DNA of 38,316 bases from NCBI RefSeq assembly GCF_937936315.1, contig NZ_CALGWU010000048.1:1-38316 (forward strand), in the 5' to 3' direction. Made by a program: the position numbers and the translations under genes. Below are positions 26,159 through 34,866 of this stretch, piece after piece. The DNA is from an uncultured Capnocytophaga sp. (GTDB taxonomy: Bacteria; Bacteroidota; Bacteroidia; Flavobacteriales; Flavobacteriaceae). The notes under the pieces were generated by a model, which saw only the letters and a program-made list of their open reading frames with translations, was not told the origin of the DNA and searched no databases. Positions within the stretch are counted from its first letter, which is position 1; every line of letters starts with the position of its first letter.

Positions 26159-27487
26159 ATGTTTGATAATTTAAGTGATAAATTAGAGAAAGCCCTACAT
26201 AATCTAAAGGGACATGGAAAAATTACTGAAATAAATGTAGCTGAAACGCTAAAAGAAGTACGTCGTGCTTTATTAGATGCCGATGTAAATTATAAGATAG
26301 CCAAAGATTTCACTAACAATGTAAAAGAAAAAGCCTTAGGTCAGCAGGTACTCACCACCTTACAACCTGGTCAGTTAATGGTGAAAATCGTAAAAGACGA
26401 ACTCACCCAGCTAATGGGAGGCGATGCTGCAGGTATAAACCTATCAGGTAACCCTACTGTTATCCTAATGTCAGGATTACAAGGTTCTGGAAAAACTACT
26501 TTCTCAGGAAAATTAGCTAACTACCTCAAAAACAAGAAAAACAAAAAACCTTTACTCGTTGCTTGCGACGTCTATCGTCCTGCTGCGATTGACCAATTAC
26601 ATATCGTTGGTGAACAAGTAGGGGTACCCGTATTCTCCGATAAAGGCAACAGCAACCCCATAGATATTGCTCAAAAAGGGGTGCAGTATGCTAAAGGAAA
26701 CCACTTAAATGTAGTGATAGTAGATACCGCTGGTCGATTAGCTGTCGATGAGCAAATGATGACCGAAATATCTAATATTCACAAAGCTCTCAATCCACAA
26801 GAAACCCTTTTTGTAGTTGATGCAATGACGGGACAAGACGCCGTGAATACCGCTAAAGCATTCAACGATGTACTAAACTTCGATGGGGTTATCCTCACCA
26901 AACTCGACGGCGATACCCGAGGCGGGGCAGCGATTACTATCAAATCAGTAGTAAATAAACCTATCAAATTTGTAGGTACAGGTGAAAAAATGGACGCTAT
27001 TGATGTGTTCTATCCTGAACGTATGGCTGACCGTATCCTCGGAATGGGGGACGTTGTATCATTAGTAGAACGCGCCCAAGAACAGTTTGATGAGGAACAA
27101 GCACGCAAATTGCAAAAGAAAATTGCTAAAAACCAATTTGGTTTCGACGACTTCCTCGAGCAAATTCAACAAATCAAACGTATGGGTAGTATGAAAGACC
27201 TCCTCGGTATGCTCCCTGGCGTTGGTAAAGCTGTAAAAGACCTCGATATCAAAGACGATGCCTTCAAACACATCGAAGCTATTATACACTCAATGACTCC
27301 AAAAGAGCGTAGTACTCCTGCTATTATAGATTTAAGCCGCAAAAAACGCATTGCCAAAGGTAGTGGTCGTGATATTCAAGAAGTAAACCAACTGATGAAA
27401 CAGTTTGAGCAAATGAGTAAAATGATGAAAATGATGCAAGGCGGCGGCGGTAGAAAAATGATGCAGATGATGCAAGGTATGAGATAA
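26159..27487 (+). CDS. ffh: Signal recognition particle protein Ffh (SRP54)
   Basis: The SRP GTPase that binds signal sequences on nascent membrane proteins and docks with FtsY, 442 residues from ATG 26159. The N domain begins MFDNLSDKLEKAL. The G domain has G1 GLQGSGKTT near residues 107-115, ACDVYRPAAIDQL near 138-150, DTAGRL near 190-195, and G4 TKLDGDTRGGA near 246-256. The C-terminal M domain is methionine-rich, ending in a run of MMKMM and MMQMM repeats, which forms the signal-peptide groove. Everything expected is present. The next gene starts 16 bases later. Confidence 0.97.
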   Translation: MFDNLSDKLEKALHNLKGHGKITEINVAETLKEVRRALLDADVNYKIAKDFTNNVKEKALGQQVLTTLQPGQLMVKIVKDELTQLMGGDAAGINLSGNPTVILMSGLQGSGKTTFSGKLANYLKNKKNKKPLLVACDVYRPAAIDQLHIVGEQVGVPVFSDKGNSNPIDIAQKGVQYAKGNHLNVVIVDTAGRLAVDEQMMTEISNIHKALNPQETLFVVDAMTGQDAVNTAKAFNDVLNFDGVILTKLDGDTRGGAAITIKSVVNKPIKFVGTGEKMDAIDVFYPERMADRILGMGDVVSLVERAQEQFDEEQARKLQKKIAKNQFGFDDFLEQIQQIKRMGSMKDLLGMLPGVGKAVKDLDIKDDAFKHIEAIIHSMTPKERSTPAIIDLSRKKRIAKGSGRDIQEVNQLMKQFEQMSKMMKMMQGGGGRKMMQMMQGMR

Positions 27488-27503
27488 ATAAATTAATACA
27501 AAT

Positions 27504-27959
27504 ATGTTAAAGAAATTCATTGAAACCATAGTAAAGAATAAAAAAGTGTTCTACTTAGAGGTAGACGAATCCTTTGCAATGTGTGGCTCACAAGCTTTCT
27601 ATATTGAAGAAAGCAAAGAGGCTATTCCTGTAGCTCTCTTTTGGGAAGATGAAAAACAAGCTGCCGCTTGTAAAGCCGACGAATGGGCTAAAGGAATCGT
27701 AAAATCTGCTACTTTAGAAGAGTTTATCGAAATTTGCTTTGGAATGCAAGTAGAAACAATGGCTATTGGTATTGGTTTTAATGCCGATTTATCAGGAGGA
27801 GAGGAACTTGTACCTGTTGATTTAGTAAAAGCATTGGTATACGAAATCGAAAGAACCAAAACATCCGTTACTTTTAGCGACTCATTCGAATCATTAGCCC
27901 AAGTAAAACAACTCTTAAATCAAATAGAGCTCGATATCACTGATGAAGAAGCTCTCTAA
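27504..27959 (+). CDS. DUF2750-family protein
   Basis: A 151-residue soluble acidic protein matching the DUF2750 pattern: FALCGS-like AMCGSQAFY (residues 26-34), ALFWEDEKQAAACKADEWAK (about 44-63), then a helix (TLEEFIEICF), and a glycine-rich segment with GIGFNADLSGGEELVPVDLV near 88-108. The family has no assigned function. It lies between ffh and folD with gaps of 16 and 21 bases, probably on the same transcript. Confidence 0.8.
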   Translation: MLKKFIETIVKNKKVFYLEVDESFAMCGSQAFYIEESKEAIPVALFWEDEKQAAACKADEWAKGIVKSATLEEFIEICFGMQVETMAIGIGFNADLSGGEELVPVDLVKALVYEIERTKTSVTFSDSFESLAQVKQLLNQIELDITDEEAL

Positions 27960-27980
27960 CCTATAAAAACAGAACTCTTA

Positions 27981-28859
27981 ATGACTATTTTAGACGGAAA
28001 AAAAACTTCTGAAGCTCTTAAACAAGAAATCGCTGAAGAGGTAAAACAACTTAAAAACCAAGGTAAAAAAGTACCTCATTTAGCAGCTGTATTAGTAGGC
28101 GACGATGGTGCAAGCCTCACTTATGTAGGTAGTAAAGTAAAGGCTTGTGAGCAAGTGGGTTTTGCTTCTACTTTGGTAAAACTTCCCGCTGATATTAGTG
28201 AAGAAAAATTACTACAAGAAATTGCAAAGCTAAATGCCAATCCTGAAATTGATGGTTATATTGTGCAATTACCTCTGCCTAAACACATCAATGAGCAGAA
28301 AATACTTTTAGCCATCGACCCTACAAAAGATGTAGATGGTTTTCATCCTGCTAACTTCGGCAGAATGGCATTGGATATGGAGGCTTTCATTCCTGCTACT
28401 CCCTTTGGTATTATGGAATTGCTAAAACGCTACAAAGTGCCTACCAAAGGCAAACACGTAGTAGTAGTAGGGCGTTCACACATTGTAGGTCGTCCTATTA
28501 GTATATTACTTAGTCAAAAAGGAGACCAAGGCAATGCAACAGTTACCCTCACCCACAGTCATACCCCTAACCTCGCTGACCTCACCCGTCAAGCCGATAT
28601 TGTGGTGATGGCATTGGGTATTCCAGAATTTCTAAAAGGCGATATGGTAAAAGAAGGCGTAACCGTAATAGATGTAGGAATTACACGCCTAAAAGACGAT
28701 AGCAACTCTAAAGGATACCGTATAGTAGGCGATGTAGCTTTCAATGAAGTAAAAGAAAAAGCGAGCTACATTACTCCTGTTCCTGGTGGTGTAGGGCCTA
28801 TGACTATAGCAATGCTACTGAAAAACACACTATTAGCTTACAAATGGTATAGAAATTGA
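27981..28859 (+). CDS. folD: Bifunctional methylenetetrahydrofolate dehydrogenase/cyclohydrolase FolD
   Basis: Interconverts 5,10-methylene-, methenyl- and 10-formyl-tetrahydrofolate in one-carbon metabolism, 292 residues. Signature motifs are YVGSKVKACEQVG (about residues 50-62, with the catalytic tyrosine and lysine), GYIVQLPLPKHI near 93-104, PTKDVDGFHPANFG near 114-127, VVVVGRSHIVGRPISILL near 160-177 and PVPGGVGPMTIAMLL near 270-284. Length is normal. It belongs to the long plus-strand run that begins at ffh. Confidence 0.97.
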   Translation: MTILDGKKTSEALKQEIAEEVKQLKNQGKKVPHLAAVLVGDDGASLTYVGSKVKACEQVGFASTLVKLPADISEEKLLQEIAKLNANPEIDGYIVQLPLPKHINEQKILLAIDPTKDVDGFHPANFGRMALDMEAFIPATPFGIMELLKRYKVPTKGKHVVVVGRSHIVGRPISILLSQKGDQGNATVTLTHSHTPNLADLTRQADIVVMALGIPEFLKGDMVKEGVTVIDVGITRLKDDSNSKGYRIVGDVAFNEVKEKASYITPVPGGVGPMTIAMLLKNTLLAYKWYRN

Positions 28860-28894
28860 TACTTTAAAGAATAAACATTTAAATTTAGAATATT

Positions 28895-29221
28895 ATGGCA
28901 AAAACAGCAAATGTATTATTAGGTTTGGCAGCAGGTACTGCCATTGGAGTAGGATTAGGCATTCTTTTCGCTCCCGACAAAGGAAAAAACACTCGCGAAA
29001 AAATTAAAGACTCTGTGAGTGATAAAGCTGATAAACTAAAAGAACAGCTTGAACGTTTAACCGATAGTGTAAAAGAAAAATCAGCTGAGCTTAAAGGTTC
29101 TTTAGAAGATAAAGTAGAATCTTTACTTTCTAAATCAAGCTACAAAGCTGAAGATGTGATTACTTTCTTAGAAAAAAAATTAGCTGCTTTAAAAGAAGCT
29201 AACGCTAAACTACAGAAATAA
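28895..29221 (+). CDS. YtxH-domain protein
   Basis: A 108-residue protein of the YtxH family. A single N-terminal glycine-rich hydrophobic segment (VLLGLAAGTAIGVGLGILFA, residues 7-26) is followed by the family tag PDKGKNTREKIKD and a long charged amphipathic helix rich in lysine and glutamate, probably a coiled coil. YtxH proteins are associated with general stress in Bacillus and are common in Bacteroidota. It is followed after six bases by a holin-X-like gene and then an 80-codon gene, a cluster that I interpret as an envelope-stress unit. Confidence 0.88.
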   Translation: MAKTANVLLGLAAGTAIGVGLGILFAPDKGKNTREKIKDSVSDKADKLKEQLERLTDSVKEKSAELKGSLEDKVESLLSKSSYKAEDVITFLEKKLAALKEANAKLQK

Positions 29222-29227
29222 ACACTT

Positions 29228-29596
29228 ATGTCTATCCATTCTATCAAAGAATCTTTTGAGGAAGTTCCTACAAAAGCAAATTCTGCCCTCGATTCGCAAA
29301 TCGCTTACTATAAATTATTTATTTTCAGATTCATAGGTAAATCATCCTATGCTCTCATCACTTTTTTTATAGTAGCTTTTGTTAGTTTGTTGGTATTGTT
29401 TTTCTTGTCCTTTGCTATAGCCTATGCAGTAGGCGAAGCATTGGGTAGCAACGCTTTAGGATTTGCTATTGTAGGAGCTTTCTATATATTGATTGCTATA
29501 ATAGTATTGGCTTTCCGCAAAAAACTTATTGAAAGACCTCTATTAGAAAAACTCTCCGAAATCTATTTTAAAGTAGAACCCGATGACGAAGAATAA
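29228..29596 (+). CDS. Phage holin-X-like / small two-helix membrane protein
   Basis: A 122-residue membrane protein with two long hydrophobic helices (about residues 38-66 and 73-97) joined by a short loop, a polar N-terminus and an acidic C-terminus. This arrangement fits the putative holin superfamily (Phage_holin_3_6/holin-X) that often follows YtxH genes. There is no sign of a phage here, so the holin name should be read as a fold label. The last 14 bases overlap the next gene, whose ATG is at 29583. Confidence 0.8.
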   Translation: MSIHSIKESFEEVPTKANSALDSQIAYYKLFIFRFIGKSSYALITFFIVAFVSLLVLFFLSFAIAYAVGEALGSNALGFAIVGAFYILIAIIVLAFRKKLIERPLLEKLSEIYFKVEPDDEE

Positions 29597-29825
29597 AATC
29601 TATCGCTCTTTTGAAGAAATCGATAACGACCTAAAAATACTACGTTTAGAAAAGGAAATAGACCGTTTGTCACTCACCCAACAAGTATCAGCAGCTACTA
29701 AGAGTCTCACTCTTGGAAATCTACTTGCTAATACTTGGTTCTCTTTCTTGACCAACGAAAAAAGATGGCTTAACTTAGCTATTGAATACGCCTTGTTTTT
29801 CCTTTTTCGTAAAAAACTCAAATAA
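29583..29825 (+). CDS. Small DUF6327-like protein (80 aa)
   Basis: An 80-residue protein beginning MTKNKIYRSFEEIDNDLKIL, with a charged helical N-terminal half and a moderately hydrophobic C-terminal stretch (NLAIEYALFFLFRKKLK) that could lie in the membrane. It resembles the small third gene usually found after the YtxH and holin-X-like genes in Flavobacteriia (DUF6327, from memory). The 14-base overlap with the previous gene implies coupled translation. Function is unknown. Confidence 0.7.
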   Translation: MTKNKIYRSFEEIDNDLKILRLEKEIDRLSLTQQVSAATKSLTLGNLLANTWFSFLTNEKRWLNLAIEYALFFLFRKKLK

Positions 29826-29839
29826 TCTTATAACTATCA

Positions 29840-31129
29840 ATGAAACATAGCCTTATAAAGAATCTTGATTGGATTTCGGTAATATTGTATTTATTATTAG
29901 TAATGTGCGGGTGGATTGCTATTTTCTCCACTACTTATAGTGACCTAAATGTTACTTCCATTTTCGACATCAATCAGTTTTATGGAAAACAGATGCTTTT
30001 TATAGGGCTCAGCTTCTTACTGATTACTTTTATTTTGGCTTTAGACCCCAAAATATACTCTAACTTTTCAGTACTCTTCTATCTCATTGCTATTGTTTTA
30101 TTAGCAGGGTTATTTATTTTTGGTAAAGAGACCAATGGCGCCAAAGCGTGGTATGCTATAGGCTCTATTACGGTGCAACCCAGTGAATTTGCTAAAGTAG
30201 CTACGGCACTTGCTTTTTCTCGTTATGTAAGTGATATCCACACTGATATTCGGCGTACTCCCGACCTCTTACGCGCTATTGCCATCATTTGTGTACCTGC
30301 ATTTCTCATCTTGTTACAACCCGATGTAGGGAGTTTATTAGTATTCTTCTCATTAGCATTTGCACTCTTCCGTGAAGGAATGCCTTCTGCCCTACTCTTC
30401 TACCTCTTTTTATCAGGGGTAGTGTTTATCTCTTCACTGAAATTTGGCACTACTTTCACTGTTTTAGCCTCTATTATTAGTATTGGGGCTTATGGATTTT
30501 GGCATAAAAAGAAAACTAACCGAATTCCCTTTCAGAATATTTTTATACTCTCGGTATTGTGCTTGCTAACAGCCTTCGCTACTCACCCCGTGTATGATAA
30601 TGTACTGAAACAGCACCACCGCAATCGTCTAAACCTGTGGTTACGCCTCGAAACCGACCCTCAAAAAATTGCAGCTATGAAGCGTGATTTTGCTTATAAT
30701 ACCAATATGGCGGAATCGGCGATTACCTCTGGAGGTGCCTTAGGAAAAGGATTCTTGGAAGGCACACGTACTAAAGGAAGTTTTATCCCTGAACAACACA
30801 CCGATTATATTTTCACCACCATAGGTGAAGAATGGGGATTTGTTGGTACAGCTACTGTAGTAATACTATTCACCTTCTTACTCTTGCGACTCATTGTACT
30901 CGCCGAACGACAGAAAACAAAATTCAATAGGGTTTATGGTTATTGTGTAATCTCAATTCTGTTTGTACACTTCTGTATCAATATAGGTATGGTAATTAGT
31001 TTGATACCTACCATTGGTATTCCGTTGCCTTTCTTTAGCTATGGGGGGTCTGGACTTTGGGCATTTACTATCCTACTTTTTATCTTCTTACGATTAGATG
31101 CTAATCGCTTGAATGATTGGATTCGATAA
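29840..31129 (+). CDS. rodA: Rod-shape peptidoglycan glycosyltransferase RodA
   Basis: A SEDS-family peptidoglycan glycosyltransferase, 429 residues with about ten membrane helices. Family motifs are GAKAWYAIGSITVQPSEFAKVA near residues 102-123, QPDVGSLLVFF near 160-170, an extracytoplasmic loop with GALGKGFLEGTRTKGSFIPEQHTDYIFT near 297-324, and the C-terminal PTIGIPLPFFSYGGSG near 393-408. The order and the wording of the last motif fit RodA rather than FtsW, with moderate certainty. Its usual partner PBP2 and mreBCD are not in the window. It lies 14 bases after the 80-codon gene. Confidence 0.93.
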   Translation: MKHSLIKNLDWISVILYLLLVMCGWIAIFSTTYSDLNVTSIFDINQFYGKQMLFIGLSFLLITFILALDPKIYSNFSVLFYLIAIVLLAGLFIFGKETNGAKAWYAIGSITVQPSEFAKVATALAFSRYVSDIHTDIRRTPDLLRAIAIICVPAFLILLQPDVGSLLVFFSLAFALFREGMPSALLFYLFLSGVVFISSLKFGTTFTVLASIISIGAYGFWHKKKTNRIPFQNIFILSVLCLLTAFATHPVYDNVLKQHHRNRLNLWLRLETDPQKIAAMKRDFAYNTNMAESAITSGGALGKGFLEGTRTKGSFIPEQHTDYIFTTIGEEWGFVGTATVVILFTFLLLRLIVLAERQKTKFNRVYGYCVISILFVHFCINIGMVISLIPTIGIPLPFFSYGGSGLWAFTILLFIFLRLDANRLNDWIR

Positions 31130-31148
31130 TAATTATGAATAACAAAAA

Positions 31149-32882
31149 ATGACAAACTCATATAAAGAAAAACTCACAGAAGCCACAGCACAATATCAAA
31201 AACTCAACAAGCAATACAACCAAATGGGGTTGCTACGATTGACTGATATGTTACTGATTATTGGCTTGGTATACCAACTCATCAAAGCCCCCTCTATACT
31301 GATGGGGCTCTTTTGTATATTGGCTATTATCGTCTTCTTTTTATTGATTGTAAAACATAAAAAGATAAGTGCTCGTCGCACTATTGCTAAAACCAAAATA
31401 CGCCTCAATGAGCAGGAAATTGCTTTTTTAGAACAACATATTTTCTTCACTGATAATGGTAGTGCTTTCCAACAAGAGAATCACCCTTACGCTTATGATT
31501 TAGATATTTTAGGTGAACGCTCGCTTTATCATTACCTCAATCGCACACATACTTTCTTGGGGAGAAAGCTATTAGCAGAGCGACTTCTCTGCCCTACTCC
31601 AGAGCGTATTCTCGACACTCAAAAACAAATACAAGCCCTTACTCCCGACCTTGATTGGCGACAAACCTTTACTGCTTATGCCCAACAAATAGACGATAGT
31701 GAGGAGTTCTATACCAAACTGAGTGCGTGGGCAAAAGCCCCTGTTAAACTATTGAGCAATGTGATGCGTTATACACTTATAGCCTTACCTATACTGCTTG
31801 TTGTATGTCTGTTAATAGGTTATAGTTGGGATAACGAACTGCTAAAAACTATAGGAAAACTATTGCTCACTATAAATTTAGTAACTTTTTTTAGTTTTAT
31901 AGGTAGAATAGCTAAAGAAAAATTAGGTTTCGAACGTACTTATACAATGTTGTATGCTTTTAGGGAGTGTATTGCCCAAGTAGAAGCACGTTTTCCTGAA
32001 AGAAACCAGCAAGCAAGCGCTAAAATAGCCCAACTTTCGCGTTTGTTAGACGATTTAGACAGTGTAGGCAATATATTAGTATCTATACCTCTCAACGCAT
32101 TTTCTTTCTATCACATACATCGTTACCAACAGCTTTTGCAATGGAAAGCTCGTTATGCAGTCCATATAGAAGAGTGGTTGCAATCGGTGGGGGAGATTGA
32201 AGTGTTGTGTAGTTTTGCAAACTTTAGCTATAATCACCCTAATTTTGTATATCCTACTCTTAATAATAAGTACGAAATAGCTTTTGAGGCGATAGGACAC
32301 CCTCTTATTCCTTCAGAACAGCGCATTACTAACGATATTATCCTCAATGAGCAGGCTTTTATACTGCTCACAGGCTCTAATATGTCGGGGAAGAGTACTT
32401 TTTTGCGTACTTTGGGAGTGAATATGTTGCTCACTTTGGTAGGTTTGCCCGTTTGTGCGCGTAAAGCCAATGTACACCCTTTGCGATTGCTCGTTTCTAT
32501 GCGTCTCGCCGATTCTCTCAGCGATGGCAAATCATATTTCTTTGCCGAAATCAACCGCATACAGCAGATAGTAAAAACCTTAGAAGACGAACGTTGTTTT
32601 GTTTTATTAGACGAAGTGTTGCGAGGTACCAACTCTGAAGATAAACAGCATGGTACTATCAAAATTGTAGAGCGCTTACTCTCTTTGCAAGCTTTAGGGA
32701 TGCTCGCTACCCACGATATAGAAGTGTGCAATCTCAGCAAAAAATATCCTCAACAGTTGCAAAACAAATGTTTTGAATCAGTAATTGAAAATGGAGAACT
32801 CACTTTTGATTACAAACTGAGAGATGGTGTGTGTAAGAACAAAAACGCTACCTTTTTGATGAAGAAATTAGGCATTATATAA
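31149..32882 (+). CDS. Membrane-anchored MutS-like ATPase
   Basis: A 577-residue protein whose C-terminal third is a MutS ATPase domain: Walker A LTGSNMSGKSTFLRTLGVN near residues 406-424, the signature stretch LADSLSDGKSYFFAEI near 455-470, Walker B CFVLLDEVLRGTNSED near 483-498, and the ATHD motif near 520. The N-terminal MutS mismatch-binding domain is absent and there is no Smr domain. Instead there are two hydrophobic regions, near residues 32-72 and 202-258, each able to form two membrane helices. It is thus a membrane-bound MutS relative of the type often called MutS-related protein in Bacteroidota, and a mismatch-repair role is doubtful. It follows rodA by 19 bases. Confidence 0.9.
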   Translation: MTNSYKEKLTEATAQYQKLNKQYNQMGLLRLTDMLLIIGLVYQLIKAPSILMGLFCILAIIVFFLLIVKHKKISARRTIAKTKIRLNEQEIAFLEQHIFFTDNGSAFQQENHPYAYDLDILGERSLYHYLNRTHTFLGRKLLAERLLCPTPERILDTQKQIQALTPDLDWRQTFTAYAQQIDDSEEFYTKLSAWAKAPVKLLSNVMRYTLIALPILLVVCLLIGYSWDNELLKTIGKLLLTINLVTFFSFIGRIAKEKLGFERTYTMLYAFRECIAQVEARFPERNQQASAKIAQLSRLLDDLDSVGNILVSIPLNAFSFYHIHRYQQLLQWKARYAVHIEEWLQSVGEIEVLCSFANFSYNHPNFVYPTLNNKYEIAFEAIGHPLIPSEQRITNDIILNEQAFILLTGSNMSGKSTFLRTLGVNMLLTLVGLPVCARKANVHPLRLLVSMRLADSLSDGKSYFFAEINRIQQIVKTLEDERCFVLLDEVLRGTNSEDKQHGTIKIVERLLSLQALGMLATHDIEVCNLSKKYPQQLQNKCFESVIENGELTFDYKLRDGVCKNKNATFLMKKLGII

Positions 32883-32907
32883 TAGAATTTACCTAAAAAG
32901 AAAACTT

Positions 32908-34053
32908 ATGATTAAAAAACTGTGGCCTCTTACTATAGGTGGCTTAGCATTAGGAGCTACCGAGTTTCTAATAATGGGATTGTTACGCGTAATAGGCGAA
33001 GATATGCATTTAGAAGATGCTATCACAGGGCGGCTTATTTCGGCTTATGCCATAGGTGTAGTTGTAGGTGCTCCAACGCTCATTGCATTGGCAGCCTCAT
33101 ACAATCCTAAGAAGATACTATTGTTCTTTATGTTGCTCTTCACTCTCTTCAACGGGCTTTCAGCTTTTTCACCTAATTATACCACCTTGCTTTTAGCGCG
33201 TTTTTTTTCGGGGTTACCCCACGGTGCATTCTTTGGGGTAGGTGCTATTGTAGCCAAGCAGTTAGCACCTAAAGGTAAAGAGGCTTTTGCCATTTCGATT
33301 ATGTTTGCAGGGCTTACTGTCGCCAATTTGATAATGGTACCTTTGCTTACTTACATAGGAGCGTGGATAGGCTGGCGAACAGCGATGGGCTGTGTATCGT
33401 CGTTAGGATTGCTTACAATGCTATCAATATTCTTTTTCTTACCCAATATAGAAAACAAAAGAGACCTTGGTATCAAACGCGAAGTACGTTTATTTTTCAA
33501 TCCAAGGTCGTTATTAGTTTTAGGTATTACTGCTTTAGGTTGTGGTGGACTTTTTGCGTGGTTCAGCTATATACAACCCTTGATGATAGAGACAGCACAT
33601 ATCAACCCTGATATGAAATCGGTGGTGATGATAGTTGCGGGTGCGGGAATGGTGGTAGGCAATCTCTTAGGAGGCTGGATTACTGATCGACTATCGCCTA
33701 TCAAAGCGACTATTTACGTCTCGTTGATGCTCATCAGTGTATTGCTATTGGTATTCTTTTTCTCACATATTCAGCCTATAGCGTGGGTGCTTACATTTGT
33801 ATGTGGAGCAATGTCGATGTCATTAGGTTCTCCGCTGAATATGCTTATTTTCCGCTGCGCACCTCAATCCGAAATGATGGGAGCTGCTTTTATGCAAGCG
33901 GGATTCAACACTGCTAATTCTATTGGAGCTTATGTAGGAGGATTGCCATTACTTTATGGGCTTAGTACAAACTACCCTTCACTCACAGGAGCAGGTTTAG
34001 CAAGCTTAGGGTTGCTCTTGACCTTCTACCTTTGGCGTATTCTCAGATTCTAA
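32908..34053 (+). CDS. MFS transporter (AraJ/sugar efflux-like)
   Basis: A major facilitator superfamily transporter, 381 residues with about twelve helices. Family features are LGATEFLIMGLL near residues 16-27, the A motif region around LPHGAFFGVGAIVAKQL near 94-110, and GNLLGGWITDRLSPIKAT near 251-268, a repeat of the GxLxDRxGRR motif. The pattern of helix 1 (GATEF) is typical of the AraJ/YdhP/sugar efflux branch. The substrate cannot be told. Its last 48 bases overlap the convergent acyltransferase gene, so both mRNAs would share an antisense end. Confidence 0.9.
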   Translation: MIKKLWPLTIGGLALGATEFLIMGLLRVIGEDMHLEDAITGRLISAYAIGVVVGAPTLIALAASYNPKKILLFFMLLFTLFNGLSAFSPNYTTLLLARFFSGLPHGAFFGVGAIVAKQLAPKGKEAFAISIMFAGLTVANLIMVPLLTYIGAWIGWRTAMGCVSSLGLLTMLSIFFFLPNIENKRDLGIKREVRLFFNPRSLLVLGITALGCGGLFAWFSYIQPLMIETAHINPDMKSVVMIVAGAGMVVGNLLGGWITDRLSPIKATIYVSLMLISVLLLVFFFSHIQPIAWVLTFVCGAMSMSLGSPLNMLIFRCAPQSEMMGAAFMQAGFNTANSIGAYVGGLPLLYGLSTNYPSLTGAGLASLGLLLTFYLWRILRF

Positions 34054-34800
34054 TTTCTTTACTTTGAGGAATGATTCGTGTTGTTCAATAGCCATTTCTA
34101 TTTGAGCCACAATTTCCTCAACAGTATCATTCTCATAATCTATCTGCAAAGGAGGTTTGATAATCATTGATTGTTGAACCCCTTTCTTTTTGATATTGAT
34201 ACCTTTTTTATCAAACGAACGGCGAAAACCATCGATAACGATAGGTACTACCACAGGTTTATATTGCTTGATAAGGTGTGCCGTACCCTTGCGGATAGGT
34301 TTCCAAGGAGATGTAGTACCTTGTGGAAAAGTAATCACCCAACCATCGGCGAGCGCAACCCCTATATTCTCTACATCAACTCGGCGTACTTCACGGTGTA
34401 CTTCTTTGCCTTTCTCACGCCATGTTCTATTCACTGGAATAGCCCCCGCATATCCCAATATTTTAGGTAATATCCCGGACTTCATAGTCTCGGAGGCTGC
34501 TACATAATAAATATTGAGTTTAGGATTCCACAAATACCCCATATTATCTAAGGTATCTTTGCGCCCTTTCAAACTGGCATTAAAAACGTGATACATAGCC
34601 GTTACATCGGCAAAATACGTTTGGTGATTAGAAATGAACATCACATTTTGTGGAGGCAATTCGCGAATAATATCCGAGCCTTCAATCTTCAACTGATTAA
34701 AACCATCATACCTGCTATGGGTAATAAGTCCAAAAACGCGAATGAGCCATTTCTTTACAAAAAGGGTATGTCCAAAAGGATCTTGTTTAAATAAAGGCAT
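34006..34800 (-). CDS. PlsC-type lysophospholipid acyltransferase
   Basis: A 264-residue 1-acyl-sn-glycerol-3-phosphate acyltransferase family protein, which would make phosphatidic acid or a related lipid at the inner membrane. The catalytic block reads SNHQTYFAD (residues 57-65). Histidine 59 and aspartate 65 are separated by five residues, one more than in the usual HxxxxD motif. The substrate block FPQGTTSP near 155-162 replaces FPEGTRS, keeping glycine and threonine but lacking the glutamate. PVVVPIVIDGF follows. The fold assignment is firm; the exact substrate is open. Its start is 64 bases after ppa. Confidence 0.85.
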   Translation of the reverse strand: MPLFKQDPFGHTLFVKKWLIRVFGLITHSRYDGFNQLKIEGSDIIRELPPQNVMFISNHQTYFADVTAMYHVFNASLKGRKDTLDNMGYLWNPKLNIYYVAASETMKSGILPKILGYAGAIPVNRTWREKGKEVHREVRRVDVENIGVALADGWVITFPQGTTSPWKPIRKGTAHLIKQYKPVVVPIVIDGFRRSFDKKGINIKKKGVQQSMIIKPPLQIDYENDTVEEIVAQIEMAIEQHESFLKVKKLESENTPKVEGQEQP

Positions 34801-34821
34801 TGGTCAATTTATTAATTAAAT

Positions 34822-34862
34822 ATGAGCCAATGAACCGATTTATAATCAGTTCATTGGCTCAT
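34822..34862 (-). terminator. Hairpin between ppa and the acyltransferase gene
   Basis: Perfect 14-bp arms ATGAGCCAATGAAC (34822-34835) and GTTCATTGGCTCAT (34849-34862) enclose 13 bases. It directly follows the ppa stop on the minus strand. There is no good T run after it, so it may be an mRNA-stabilising hairpin or weak attenuator rather than a full terminator. Confidence 0.55.
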
Positions 34863-34866
34863 TAGT

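Noticed and set aside
29228..29596. Prophage remnant suggested by a holin-like protein
   Set aside because: No other phage-type gene, integrase or attachment site is nearby, and the gene sits in a YtxH cluster known from ordinary chromosomes.
34822..34862. Strong rho-independent terminator after ppa
   Set aside because: The stem is perfect, but the following minus-strand sequence has no T run, so it was listed only as a hairpin of uncertain role.
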